DNA from: Portulaca oleracea
Taxonomy: Eukaryota; Streptophyta; Magnoliopsida; Caryophyllales; Portulacaceae
Length of the DNA: 64,000 nucleotides
Reading direction: 5' to 3'
Assembly (NCBI GenBank): GCA_029582165.1
Contig: CM055870.1
Span: 53,661,213 to 53,725,212 of the forward strand
Positions 1 through 9,919 of the stretch are shown one piece after another; position 1 is the stretch's first letter, and each line of letters starts with the position of its first letter. A program made the position numbers and the translations under genes. The notes under the pieces were generated by a model. The model worked only from the letters and a program-made list of their open reading frames with translations, did not search any database and was not told where the DNA came from.

Positions 1-124
1 TGATTTATGTAGATGAATTTCCCTAATTGACCTTCATCATCAAACATTCTGCCCTCCCTCTCTGTCAATCACATTATGTCTTCTTTCTTACCTTCGTGCT
101 TTTTCCCCTTCATTCTTTCTTCTG

Positions 125-817
125 CAAAAAATTACTTAGAGGTACCCTAACTTTTAAAGAAATAATTTTTTGGTACCCCAACTTTTCAAAATTAATTTTG
201 GAATACCCTTACTTTTATGATTAAAAATTACTTGGTGAATTTCTAGTGAAACTCCGATTGATTAGATAAACTGACCGAAATACCCCTAATTTTTGTCTGA
301 GATTGACTATAATGCCCTAAACCCTAATTAAACCAGAATCCATAACCCTAATTACCTCAACTAATCGAAAAGCCCTAAACCTTAATCCCAAAACCCTAAT
401 TAGCTAAACCACAACCCAGAATCCAAATTCCTTTTATATCGGAAATTCATATATAAAATTATATCCCAATTGACCCCCAAAATCACAAGTGAACCCCAAA
501 ATTAATATCCCAATTTCGCTTTCGAACTCGTTTTTTGCAACCGAAAACACCACACTTTGATTGGAGTGGGGGAAGACAGTGTTATTAACGAGCTTTGTTT
601 TTTTTTTTTTCTGACAAACAAAGGACATTTTCGTCCAAAAAAAAAACCTTAATCAATTTCGCACTTTAAATTCACCGGTAAATTCAAATCATTGGCCGAA
701 AATTCACCTAATAATTTCTAATCCTAAAAGTAAGGGTACCCCAAAATTAGTTTTGAAAAGTTGGGGTACCCGAAAATCATTTCACCAAAAGTTAGGGTAC
801 CTCTAAGTAATTTTTTG
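125..817. mobile_element. Non-autonomous MULE (MULE-type MITE), 693 bp
   Basis: The two ends are inverted repeats of about 110 bp. The left end starts CAAAAAATTACTTAGAGG at 125 and the right end is its near-perfect reverse complement, ending at 817. The same 9-bp target duplication TTTCTTCTG lies at 116-124 and 818-826. Long TIRs with a 9-bp TSD are the Mutator superfamily signature. The interior is AT-rich, rich in CCCTAA-like words, and holds no credible coding frame, so it depends on a transposase supplied elsewhere. Its TIR differs from those of MULE-1 and MULE-2 in this window. Confidence 0.9.
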
Positions 818-826
818 TTTCTTCTG

Positions 827-1224
827 TCTTCACTCTTTCTTTTATCAGTTCATTTATCCATTTAATAATCGTTTCCTAAATTTTTAATGAGAACATCCAA
901 TTGTGAGTTTATTTATCCATATCCATATAATAATAATTACAAATTAAACAACAATTAAAGATCCTCAAAACGAAGAACAGGGGAAGGGAACACTTGAATT
1001 CAACATTGCCCATACATCATCACTAAATACATTGATGTCTAACTTTGAAACTCACATTACTAACTGCGTCAAATACATGGAAAAAACATTTTCATTTTAA
1101 AAATTCCATCTTTGTTCAAAAACTTGCTGAAATTGTATAAGAAAACTAACTTCTTCAAATGTACCTAAGAAAGGCAGAAACGAAAAAGACCACACAAGCT
1201 TCTCTGCAATTCAAAAACTCTTAT
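827..1224. other. Intergenic stretch, nothing recognised
   Basis: AT-rich single-copy-looking DNA between the MULE MITE and the Cassandra-like LTR. No coding frame, RNA gene or terminal repeat was seen. Confidence 0.5.
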
Positions 1225-1518
1225 TGTAACACTCTTGATATATGGTTAAAAGTATGGCTTAAAGGAATTGAAATGGCTACTCATATCACCAAGGTGCACC
1301 TTCTTTTATGGTAGCTCATCTGTTAGGAACTCCTCAGTTAAGCGTGCTTGGCTGGGAGTAGTCCAAAGATGGGTGACCTCCTGGGAAGTTTTCCCGGCCA
1401 GCGTGTGAGCGAGGACGAAGCACGCTGGAAAGACTCGTGGTGATTTGTGGAGCCAGTCAGCGATCCTTGAAGAAGTTATTGGTAATGTCCGCTAGCCGAG
1501 AGGGGTCGAGGCGTTACA
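1225..1518 (+). mobile_element. Cassandra-like solo LTR carrying a 5S rRNA promoter
   Basis: A 294-bp unit starts TGTAACAC, ends GCGTTACA and is flanked by the perfect 5-bp duplication CTTAT (1220-1224 and 1519-1523). That is a solo LTR. At about 1330-1390 it contains the 3' half of a plant 5S rRNA gene: an A-box-like AGTTAAGCGTGCTTGG, then GATGGGTGACC and CTCCTGGGAAGTT (intermediate element and C-box). Cassandra TRIM retrotransposons are known to carry such 5S-derived Pol III promoters in their LTRs. No internal domain or second LTR is present, so the element was reduced by LTR-LTR recombination. Confidence 0.88.
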
Positions 1519-2295
1519 CTTATGCTTCTCCGAAACTGACGCCAAATTCCAACTCGGATCCTCTCCCTCATTAACACTGAAGGCAGAAATTAGCTCGATG
1601 AGTTGTGCCAAGAGGAAAAGAAGAAAATACAGAATGAAGAATGTATCTGATTTATTGAAGAGAAACAAGGATAAGCACCCCATTATACAGATGCAAAGCC
1701 AAGAACAAGAAAGAAAAGAAAGAAAAAGAACAAGAACAAACCTAACTAACTACCAGTAGAAAGAACAAGGAAAAAGAATGGAAAAATATAAAAATATATA
1801 TCTAAACACCCCCCCCCCTCAAATTGGAGGTGGGTGAACCCCCAATTCGTACAAAAGAGTATGATGTTGAAATCCTATCAAGGGCTTAGTGAGAATGTCT
1901 GCAAGTTGTGTCTTGGTGGAAGTATGCTCCAAGGAAATAAGCCCATCTGCAAGTTTTTGCTTAACATAATGGTAGTCAATCTCTATATGCTTGGTTCTTT
2001 CATGAAAAACTGGGTTTTTGGCTATGTAAATTGCATCCTGGTTGTCACATTTCACAGGTATTTGAGAAATATGCTCAACTTGAAACTCATGTAATAGACG
2101 ACTTAGCCAAGCCAGCTCAGCAACCAGCCTTCTCAGACTCCTGTACTAAGCTTTAGTCGATGACAATAAGACAATTGGTTGCTTCTTAAATTTCCAGGAG
2201 ACCAAGGTACTGCCAAGGAAAACCAAAAAACCACTTATAGATCTTCTAGTGTGCTTACATGCTCCCCAGACAGAGTTACTATAGGCTCTGGGTTT
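1519..2295 (-). mobile_element. Degenerate 3' part of a Ty1/copia retrotransposon
   Basis: Read on the minus strand, about 2295 to 1822 encodes the copia RNase H region: G-A-C-K-H-T-R-R-S-I-S-G-F, then K-K-Q-P-I-V-L-L-S-S-T-K-A, an in-frame TAG, a Y-R-S-L-like continuation, and finally V-K-C-D-N-Q-D-A-I-Y-I-A and T-K-T-Q-L-A-D-I-L-T-K-P-L. This order is typical of the copia pol C-terminus. A run of G on the minus strand (poly-C at about 1808-1818) looks like the polypurine tract, followed by TGTTTAGA as the probable start of the 3' LTR, which runs left to the Cassandra insertion. Upstream pol, the 5' LTR and the left LTR border are not identifiable. The internal stop and truncation mark a dead copy. 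Confidence 0.8.
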
Positions 2296-2555
2296 AAATC
2301 CTAAGAGTGAAAGAAGAGTGTTATGATTTTCAAAATCTGAAGTTTAATATTATTCAAAATTAATTTTATGTTTCTTGAAACTAAATTTACAGGATGACTT
2401 GCATTTAAGCATGCGAAAGTGCTAAAGCATACCGATCCAAGTACAATAATTTTATGTTAGATATGTGCTGCAGGTCATAAAATATGGTGAACAAGCATTG
2501 TCACTAGCAATCGTCTTTGGTAGAAGGCCATATTTAGAACAATTTTGAAATTAGT
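2296..2555 (+). pseudogene. Pseudogene fragment of the Cys/His-rich gene at 7216
   Basis: This stretch aligns by eye with 7110-7370. The words GAGTGAAAGAA, TTAATATTATTCAAAATTAA, ATGGTGAACAAGCATTG and GGAAGGCCA/GGAGGCCA occur in the same order and spacing. It covers the end of the 5'UTR intron, the acceptor, the start codon (ATGACTTGC here, ATGGCTTGC in the gene) and about the first 50 codons. Substitutions and frame breaks (for example TTTAAGCATGCGAAAG) destroy the reading frame and homology stops near 2555. It abuts the copia remnant on its left, suggesting truncation by retroelement insertion or rearrangement. Confidence 0.82.
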
Positions 2556-3647
2556 AATGAATTTAAGTGAAGTTGACTAAAGTATTACGTACAAAACTTT
2601 CCATCAAATAAAGAAAGAGCATATTTTGAAAACTTCAAAGTTACAACAAATTTGTTATACATACATTTCAACATAGAAACATAAAATACGTGATCCAATA
2701 ATGTCTGTGCAATGCACATGTAGAAAGATTAGTTATCAATAATTTATAAAGCAATATTTACATCTAATGTAAATTACAATTAATTCACCTAACCAAATTA
2801 GGAACTATGATAAATATAAATTACAATTTTTTCGTTAAGTATAATCATGCTTTTCATATTAATTTGCATATTATAAGAACTAGGTATCACATGAATTTGT
2901 ATAAACATAAAATAAAATTACTGAGATAATAAATTTTCATATTAATTCACATATTTTACGAATGTGTAATTATTTCCAAAAACATTATATAAATATTAAA
3001 TATATAAAGTTCAAATTAAACCAGATGAACGGAAGATATGGAATTTTACCAAATATCACTTACTGAAATAGGTAACTTCACTAAACACTATTTCTCAATA
3101 AAACTGGCAAACGGGTATTTCAAGTCAGTTGCGGGTCGATTGATGTTCGTTTAAGATACATATCGAGTGTAGAACTTACGGGTCATTACCAGTTTGGTTC
3201 AGATGAAATTTGGGTTCGTGTAATATCTAGTTGAGGCATGGGCGGTTGGATATGGGCTCGATCCGGTTCAAGTTTCGGTCAAGGATATTTGGGACGTGCT
3301 ACAATGACTCAATTTCAGGTCGGGTATGAGTTGGTTGAATCTGGTTCGAGTATGATTCGGTTTAATTTTCGATTCAACCTTAGGTCGGGTCTGACGTGGT
3401 TTGGTTATAAATGAGTTTGGTTGGTTCCAGGAAAATCTCAATTGGTTAGACTATGGGTCGGATGGTATTCGATCATATGTCGGGTTCGGTTCGAATTGGA
3501 TTAGGTTAAAACATGGTTGGTGCATTCAGGGTTAACGTTAGCCGATTGTAATACGACTTTGGTAGGATTTGATTCAATGTCTAGTCGGGTCTGGTAAATT
3601 TGAAACCATTTGTTTTGCAGGCTATAAAAAAAGTATATATTGAAATT
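2556..3647. other. Intergenic; duplicated upstream block plus degenerate GGTTCGGGT-rich DNA
   Basis: No gene was seen. Around 2960-3060 the sequence resembles 18215-18325 (shared words such as CCAGATGAA/CAAGATGAA and AAATATCACTT), so it belongs to a block duplicated downstream. From about 3110 to 3600 the DNA switches to low-complexity sequence built from GGTTCG, GGGTCG and GGTTTG words, similar to 4660-5150 and 43640-43930. Its origin is not clear. Confidence 0.55.
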
Positions 3648-3992
3648 AGGGCTTTTGGCCACAAATAAACCATATTAAGAGGCTTGTGACTGAGAATAAT
3701 CTAAAGAGACTTTTCGGCTATTGACAGTCTGCACTTTTTCACTATTTTCTCATAGCAGTGCAGAATCAATTTTCGACACCAAAAAGCTGACGTGGCGACC
3801 AAAAATTTCCTTTTTGAAGTATGAATAAACATACTTTCCGGTCGCCACATTAACTTTCCGGTGCCGAAAATTGATTCTAGACTGCTATGAGAAAATAGTG
3901 AAAATGTATAGATTGTCAGTAGCCGAAAAGTCACTTTGGATTATTCTCAGTCACAAGCCCCTCAGTACGGATTATTTGTGGCCAAAAGCCCT
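3648..3992. mobile_element. Fold-back MITE with ~135-bp terminal inverted repeats
   Basis: The left arm starts AGGGCTTTTGGCCACAAATA and its reverse complement ends the element at 3992. The arms pair through GGCTTGTGACTGAGAATAAT, CACTATTTTCTCATAGCAGT and AGAATCAATTTTCG to a short central loop around 3790-3860. Flanks TGAAATT and TAAAATT may be a 7-bp target duplication with one mismatch. There is no coding capacity; apparent frames across it are products of the palindrome. Superfamily assignment is open. Confidence 0.8.
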
Positions 3993-5244
3993 TAAAATTA
4001 CCAAATTCAGTATCCTACCTTGTAACGTACAAGTTCCAACCCGTAAAAATAAAAGTTCGACCTTTTTACAAGAATATCCTGACACAATGATAAACTTCAC
4101 TCAGTACTTAAAGACACTTGTTTTTATTAACTCTTATCCAACTTTCCTCTTTCTTTTCAATCAAAAGTACGTAGACAACTAAATTTACATCATGATTTAG
4201 CACTAAATTTATTAGTAAGTCCTTGTTATTTATTACTTTAAAATAATTAGTAACATAAATCTGTAACATAGTTTTAATTGTTTATAAGTTGTTTATGTTA
4301 ATTAGTTTTGAACCATGAATTTTAAGGGAGTGGAATTCTCAGGGAAAATCGCTTGGCTGGTTTTAAGCCATGAATTTTTGTTCTCCTATTTTAACGAAGG
4401 ATTAAATCGAGTTAATGATGTAATCCCGAAATTTGGCTCACAGTATACATTTTACTATAACTTTAACCTTAGCAATTAACCCCACTAATGGCTGTCGAAA
4501 TTTAGAAGTTCATAGTATACATTTTGCGAGATAAAATATTAAAATGAGATGGATGGAGGACTAATTTTTATTAAATAAAAATAATATTAAATTACAAACC
4601 AAATTTAGCTCAATTTATACTAAGGTGTTGTTCAAATTCAGTTAATGATGGGTCTGATCACATCGACATTTGACGAATTAGGTTATGAGTTGGGTTAACT
4701 CAAGGACGTTTACGGTTTGAATTGGGTTTGCGTTGTTCTGTTTTATTTCATTTCTGGTTTGGATAATATGGATTTGCGTTCAAGTTGGATCGTGTCATTT
4801 CGGGTATGGGTTACTTTGGTTTTCCCTTGATTAAATTAAGAGTCGGTTTGGTTTATATTTGGGTATGGGTTGATTTCGGTTACGCTTTTCCCCTATTTGA
4901 TTCATTTCGGGTTGGGTCATCTTGGGTCAAGTTTGAATTATATCGGCTCATTTTTTGGTACGGGTAATTTCAATTTCGATAAATTTTGGGTTCGATTTGG
5001 GTATGGTTGGGTCATTTCGCTTCCTCGGATCTGAATCAGTTGACATTGTTTCGGATGTCAGATCGGGTATGGTTCTAGGTAATCGACTCCGTTCTCGGGT
5101 ACGTTTTTCCAGGAGTATTTCTAAAATAGTAGGTCATAATCATTGATCTAAAAGGATGGTCAAATTAGCTAATAGCTAACATACAACAGTTTGTTCACCA
5201 AGCATGCCCATTATCCATGAAGGATTTTAGTTGCATTTAGTAGA
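3993..5244. other. Intergenic; AT-rich then GGGTT-rich degenerate repeats
   Basis: No gene was found. About 3993-4620 is ordinary AT-rich DNA. About 4660-5150 is the same degenerate GGTT/GGGTT/TCGGG-word sequence seen at 3110-3600, and its apparent short frames are W/G/F-rich artefacts of that composition. About 5150-5244 aligns with 18960-19075 (CAAATTAGCTAATA, TTTGTTCACCAAGCAT versus TTGTTTACCAAACAT, TTGCATTTAGT), part of the duplicated upstream block. Confidence 0.5.
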
Positions 5245-5408
5245 TACTCCCTCCGTTTTTTTTTAATTTTTCGCCCCGTTTTCATGCCAATAACGTTGAC
5301 CATTAATTTTTGATATACACAATGATTCATCATACAAAATTGATATCACTATATTCGTAGTAAACCATACTATTCAAAAAGTATGAAATTAACTCTTTTA
5401 TTTTTTTT

Positions 5409-6104
5409 GGATTTTTGGACGTCAATAATACCAACTTTGAGGATATTGTACACTAATAATATTGACTACTCCCTCCATTCCATAATATCTGTCACTTTGA
5501 TCAGATTTTTATTTTCCACAATATTTGTCAATGCAACATTAAAACAATTTTTTCAAATTTACCCTTTACTTCTGTAATTCCCAATACAATCATATAAATA
5601 AAATAAAAATTTAACTCTTACTTTTACCATTTCCAATACAATTATCATTTTCAATATTATTTTCTTAAAATCTTCCCAAAACTTCAAAGTGACAATTATT
5701 AAGGAATGGAGGGAGTATTTCCTTAGTCACTGACAATACCAACTATCGACATATTTTCCACAACAGTACACCACCGATTTAGTATGATTTTGACTCATGA
5801 AAAGATGACATGACTCCATAATGCATAACGTGGAAGGAGGAGTTTGTGTAGAAAATGTTGACGTGGATACTAATCCGCCTTCAATATCACACATTATGGA
5901 TTGTTGATGTGGACACTAATCTGCTTTCAATGTCACACATTATGGAATCACGTCATCTTTCTGATAAGTTAAAACGATAACAACTCGGCGGTGTATTGTT
6001 GGGGAAAATAGGTCGATAGTTGGTAATGCTAATGACCAAGAAAATAGTCTATATTATTAGTGGCCAATACCCCCAAAGTTGGTATTGTTGACATCCAAAA
6101 ATCC
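5409..6104. mobile_element. MITE nested in the outer Stowaway
   Basis: Termini are GGATTTTTGGACGTCAATAA at 5409 and the inverted counterpart ending AAAAATCC at 6104. The arms extend well inward, with ACCAACTATCGACATATTTT on the left and its inverse on the right. A Stowaway (5467-5717) interrupts the left arm. The end motif GGATTTTTGGAC recurs in the 9-bp-TSD MULE MITEs at 18331-18917 and 49077-49644, so MULE ancestry is likely, although no clean target duplication is visible here. Confidence 0.7.
5467..5717. mobile_element. Innermost Stowaway MITE
   Basis: It begins TACTCCCTCCATTCC and ends GGAATGGAGGGAGTA, 251 bp with the Stowaway TA target. It sits inside the left arm of the MITE at 5409-6104 and is therefore the youngest of the three nested insertions. 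No coding capacity. Confidence 0.88.
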
Positions 6105-6605
6105 AATGAATTATTATGTGATAAATTATTGCATTGAGATGAACATTAAATAGTGTGAAAGACAATTATTTGTGAGCAGACGGAGTAGTAAACTAAAAGT
6201 AGTTATACTATCAACCTTCTGTTAATTCATACCATTATTTGTCAACCAATCACATGCATTCCTCAATATCTACGTATCCTTTTGAAATATAGTTTAGTAA
6301 ATTCAATGATTTCATAAATATTTTAAAAATTAGTCTGATAACTTTTGTTCAACCAAATTCAAAATAAACAAATTAAGAAAAGAATGCACGATATCGGGTC
6401 TTGTTAATAGATGCCCTTTTCCATTATAAGAAATTGAATCACAAAATAGTGATCCATGGAAATAAACATGTCCAGAACATATGATATACAAATAGTCACT
6501 AAAAGAATAAATTCCCCTTATCATATCTCATCCAAGAAGCATGCAAATTGTAGATGGTGGTATGTGAAAAGATTCATCTTGCACTAAAAATCAATCACAT
6601 ACACA

Positions 6606-6608
<3 letters not shown>

Positions 6609-6653
<45 letters not shown>
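6609..6653. repeat. (TA)n microsatellite in the promoter region
   Basis: About 22 uninterrupted TA units lie roughly 50 bp upstream of the TATA box of the Cys/His-rich gene. The homologous position in the downstream duplicate (about 19651-19669) is also (TA)n and is where the LINE cluster is inserted. Confidence 0.9.
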
Positions 6654-6657
<4 letters not shown>

Positions 6658-6700
6658 AATAACATGTGATAAAATAGATAATAAATTTATGTTCATCATC

Positions 6701-6708
6701 TATAAATA
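6701..6708 (+). promoter_or_regulatory. TATA box of the Cys/His-rich gene
   Basis: TATAAATA in the context CATCTATAAATACTTGG, about 25-30 bp before a plausible transcription start near 6730. The 6230-6610 region upstream is conserved in a diverged copy at about 19275-19660, which supports its being genuine gene-flanking sequence. Confidence 0.65.
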
Positions 6709-6785
6709 CTTGGATTCTACAATGAAGAGAAGTACACAATTGTCTATACATCTCTTGTGACCAGCATAAGTAATTGCATCACAAG

Positions 6786-7215
6786 GTATTCTTTTTCTCT
6801 CTGATCTTTTCAAGTATATATATTTTGAGTTTGGAAAAATTAATACTGCTATAATTTGTTATAACTTCTGGTTTTAGGGTGATGCTTCTCAACATATATT
6901 CATGAATACTATCTTAACAAGTGATTTATTTGGATAATTAAGCTTATTTGCATAAATACAAAAATTTATTATATGGGTGGTTTAGATACAATATAAAATA
7001 GTAATACGTGAAATGTGATTACGATTAGGTATTTTAATCAAAAACATAAATATTGATTAAGAACGGTAATTGTATTCAACATGTTCAGATGTTTTAACAA
7101 TGAATCATCGGGTGTTAAACCCTACGAGTGAAAGAAAGGGCGTTACAATTTTCTAACTTTGTAGCTTAATATTATTCAAAATTAACTTTATGTTTATTGA
7201 AAATGAAGTAACAAG
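6786..7215 (+). other. Probable 5'UTR intron of the Cys/His-rich gene
   Basis: A donor CACAAG|GTATTC at 6785/6786 and an acceptor AACAAG directly before the ATG at 7216 would remove 430 bp. The pseudogene copy at 2296-2555 keeps ACAG|GATG at the acceptor position, consistent with a real splice site. Upstream ATGs in the first exon (6722) meet a stop after 12 codons, so coding most likely starts at 7216. Transcript data would be needed to confirm the splice. Confidence 0.55.
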
Positions 7216-7773
7216 ATGGCTTGCGTTCAAGCATGTGGAAGTGTTGAAGCATACCAATGCAAACACAATCATGTTGTGATGGATGTGTGCCACAAAGCAC
7301 AAGACATGGTGAACAAGCATTGCCACCAGCAAGGGGCAATGGTTGGAGGCCACATCCAGAACAACGCCGATTGTGTTAAGTTCTTTGCCAAACACAATTG
7401 GTCTGGACACAGCAAGGTCCCTTACCCTCGTGCTATTGCCCAATGTCATGCGGGCAATTTCGTCCATGCCGCTGCTTGTCATGGACAAAAGGACGAAGGT
7501 GCTGTCATCTATGCTGATAATTGCGGTTCAGCATGGCTCCTCGCTTGGTCGGTGAAAGACAACTGTGGTTGTGGAAACCCTAACAAGGTATATGCTGAAA
7601 CTGGTCCAATTGAAAACTATAGGTGCGTTAACTGGTGTGACGTCAAAGCTAAGCTCGATGCATCTTGTGACAAAAGTTACGCTATGGACGAGTGCTCCGG
7701 AAGTGAGATATATGCCAAGATTAGTCCTGGGAAGAAGGCAGCACTTGGTGCAGTCTTCAACAAGTGCTACTAA
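7216..7773 (+). CDS. Cys/His-rich small protein of unknown function, 185 aa
   Basis: I do not recognise the family. The single coding exon gives 185 residues with 16 cysteines (positions 3, 7, 15, 25, 36, 53, 77, 88, 103, 117, 119, 137, 141, 151, 160, 184), an even number that would suit eight disulfides or metal coordination. Many Cys are followed by His (C-H at 25, 36, 77 and 88), and there is a C-G-C-G motif at 117-120. No N-terminal signal peptide or membrane segment is visible, so a purely secreted defence-peptide role is not supported as drawn. A TATA box, a likely 5'UTR intron and a downstream AATAAA frame the gene. A decayed copy lies at 2296-2555 and a promoter-only copy at 18134-19669, so it belongs to a local tandem array. 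Metal binding and antimicrobial activity are both only guesses. Confidence 0.75.
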   Translation: MACVQACGSVEAYQCKHNHVVMDVCHKAQDMVNKHCHQQGAMVGGHIQNNADCVKFFAKHNWSGHSKVPYPRAIAQCHAGNFVHAAACHGQKDEGAVIYADNCGSAWLLAWSVKDNCGCGNPNKVYAETGPIENYRCVNWCDVKAKLDASCDKSYAMDECSGSEIYAKISPGKKAALGAVFNKCY

Positions 7774-7938
7774 ATTATGTTATAATGATGGCTAGGGTTG
7801 TCATAATCACAAAGGCAGTTTGTGCATGATTAGTCTAGTATTCAACATACTAGGTGTCATCAATTGATCAATAACTCAACCTCTAGTCGATTGTCCTTCT
7901 ATATATTATAAAAGCTCTCTGTATTGGGAATGCTGATA

Positions 7939-7944
7939 AATAAA
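7939..7944 (+). promoter_or_regulatory. Candidate polyadenylation signal
   Basis: AATAAA lies 166 bp after the stop codon of the Cys/His-rich gene, in the context GATAAATAAAGGG. This is a plausible 3'UTR length for a plant gene. Confidence 0.5.
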
Positions 7945-7949
7945 GGGTA

Positions 7950-9919
7950 ATAAGATATATTGATTACTACTCGTCCTTTCTTTTATGGTGTAATTTTCAT
8001 GCTATTTAGATGACCAACTTAATTATTCAATTTATATTTATAAATTATTTGACTAAAGTGGTCATGTGTTGCCGTTATGGGAGATGTAGTAGCAATCCAT
8101 TGAAGGCTATCGCATGTTTTTTAGTAAGAGTGATGACATCTATCATGCAACATTTTTTAGATGAAAGGTAAGTTTATAAAGGCAATTAATAGGTCAAAGA
8201 TTCTCTACATATTGCACATATGTAAAAGTTATTATTAGTTAAAAGATACATATATATTTGGGGACATTAAAATGTTATGCATCTAATTGTGCATTTGTTG
8301 ACATGAAAATTTTCATAAATCTCTAAAGTGGTTTGGTGTCCCTTCTCTACTCTCATCTACCAAGCCAAGAGGATGGCGTCCATCACCAATGTGGATGTCT
8401 AGTTTTCTCATGGCTCAGGACCTCTCAAGTCTCTTATTCGGTCATCCTTAGGGTTGGCCAAGAACCCCTCTTGCCGGGGGGGAGTTCATTGGCAAGAATA
8501 AATAGAAGGACTTAGATTTGGCAGCCAATTTAAGGATATTTGGAAAGACATCATAAGGAGGATTTGGGAGTCAAACACGAGCCACATGCGAGACAACACT
8601 GGTCACGACCGTGACCAACTTCCTTGACTTAGCTAATTTTTAGGAAGTTTTGGAGTATTTTTTAGCAGCCTGTCACGGCCTTAACCAGCTTAGTCACACC
8701 CGTGACCCTCTTCGAGTGGTTCGTGAGCACACCCACGAGAAGTTCAAGCAACCCGTGACATTTCCTTTCCCAAAGGTTGTCACGTCCGTGACCCTTCAAG
8801 GGTCACGTCCATAACGAAGACTGCCATACCCACGACTAGTGACCCCTTTTTCAAACTTTTGAGGGTTACTATCGTGACACCATCAAGTCACGCCGGTAAC
8901 CCCCTCCGAGTTTGGTGCCCCCTTGTCGAAGCGAAGGTAGTCACAGTTGTGACCTCCATGGTCATGCCCATAACCCTTACGTTTCCACTTAGTGAAACGT
9001 GACCTTTTAATATTCTTAGCGTTTATGATGTTGTCATTATTTTTGTAATCCCTTGTCTTATCTTGGGGCCAAGTTAGTCCTCTCTCTCTTATTATTTAAT
9101 TTCGCTTTAGCTTATTATTAAACTTGGGTTAATTAATCCCGTCTTCGTTAACTCTTTCTTGGGTTAAGAACCATCTTGTGTCAAGATGTTTATCATATTT
9201 TATATTTTTGTAACATTTATTTATATTTTCTTTAATAATTATATATTTATCATTTATAATACTTTAACACTTATTAGCTAGGTCAAAAAATATAATAATC
9301 GCCTAATTTTATCAATCATAATAGAAAATACACATTTTATACATAGTTTTATATTTATGAAATAAATGTAAATAAATAATTATTTTTAAATTGTTTATAA
9401 GTTGTAGTAACCATTAAAATAATGAAACATACCTTTCGAATGATTTACATACACTTATATTTCCCTTTATTAGTGATTTAGAAGAAATGCAAGATGGTTA
9501 AGAACCATCTTGTGTCAAGATGTTTACCATTTTTGAAATGGATAATTGGAAAGAGTAAGAGCTTAATGTGGTTGATTAATGAAATGAATTTTTTAGACCA
9601 CACTTAAACCTCTCCTCAAAGTCTTAATATCTTTATCCTAATTAATGGAACTAAGCCAAATCTTTAGTGTATTCTGGTGAGTAATACTTTATCTATACAT
9701 GGTGGGTTGTTAGACTTTGATGGTGATTTATCTTTATCCAAGATCATATCAAGTTTCCTCTTAGGTATTCTTCATTGTTCTTGGTGTTCTTTATTGGATA
9801 TGAGATCTCGATAATTACTATTCCATAAACAACTAAAGCACATTCATCTCTCGCCGCACCATGCTCCACTTTCATAGTTGCATATGTTACTAATCATCGA
9901 ATACATTCTTTTGAATATT
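7950..9919. other. Intergenic; probable LTR-retrotransposon debris
   Basis: No intact gene was seen. About 8330-9200 is GC-richer and repeats words such as GTCACG, CGTGACC and CACACCCGTGAC many times, then runs into TTGTAATCCCTTGTCTTATC and CTCTCTCTTATT. That pattern resembles a decayed LTR with a repetitive U3. I could not find TG..CA borders, a PBS or any pol motif, so the assignment is tentative. The rest is AT-rich. Confidence 0.4.
9171..9525. repeat. Direct repeat pair, about 29 bp, ~324 bp apart
   Basis: GGTTAAGAACCATCTTGTGT followed by CAAGATGTTTA occurs at about 9172-9202 and again at about 9497-9527. The two copies match essentially perfectly, whereas the intervening AT-rich DNA shows no terminal repeats. 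They may be remnants of a duplication or an unusually long target duplication. Confidence 0.6.

Larger units (their letters stand above)
5245..6187. mobile_element. Outer Stowaway MITE, split by a nested MITE
   Basis: It starts TACTCCCTCCGTTTT at 5245 and ends GACGGAGTA at 6187, the usual inverted Stowaway termini with TA target sites. Its interior (ATGATTCATCATACAAAATTGATATCAC) matches other Stowaway copies here, for example 35942-36178 and 52277-52515. The right part resumes after about 6104. Roughly 700 bp of other MITE sequence lies inside it. Confidence 0.75.

Noticed and set aside
1326..1390. Functional 5S rRNA gene
   Set aside because: Only the 3' half with the promoter boxes is present, and it lies within a TG..CA unit with a 5-bp TSD, which fits an LTR rather than a gene.
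7153..7488. Minus-strand gene opposite the Cys/His-rich gene
   Set aside because: It lacks splice or promoter signals, and the plus-strand frame has the TATA box, poly(A) signal and conserved paralogous copy.
8333..8515. Small gene in the LTR-like region
   Set aside because: No start or domain support; surrounded by repetitive CGTGACC words.
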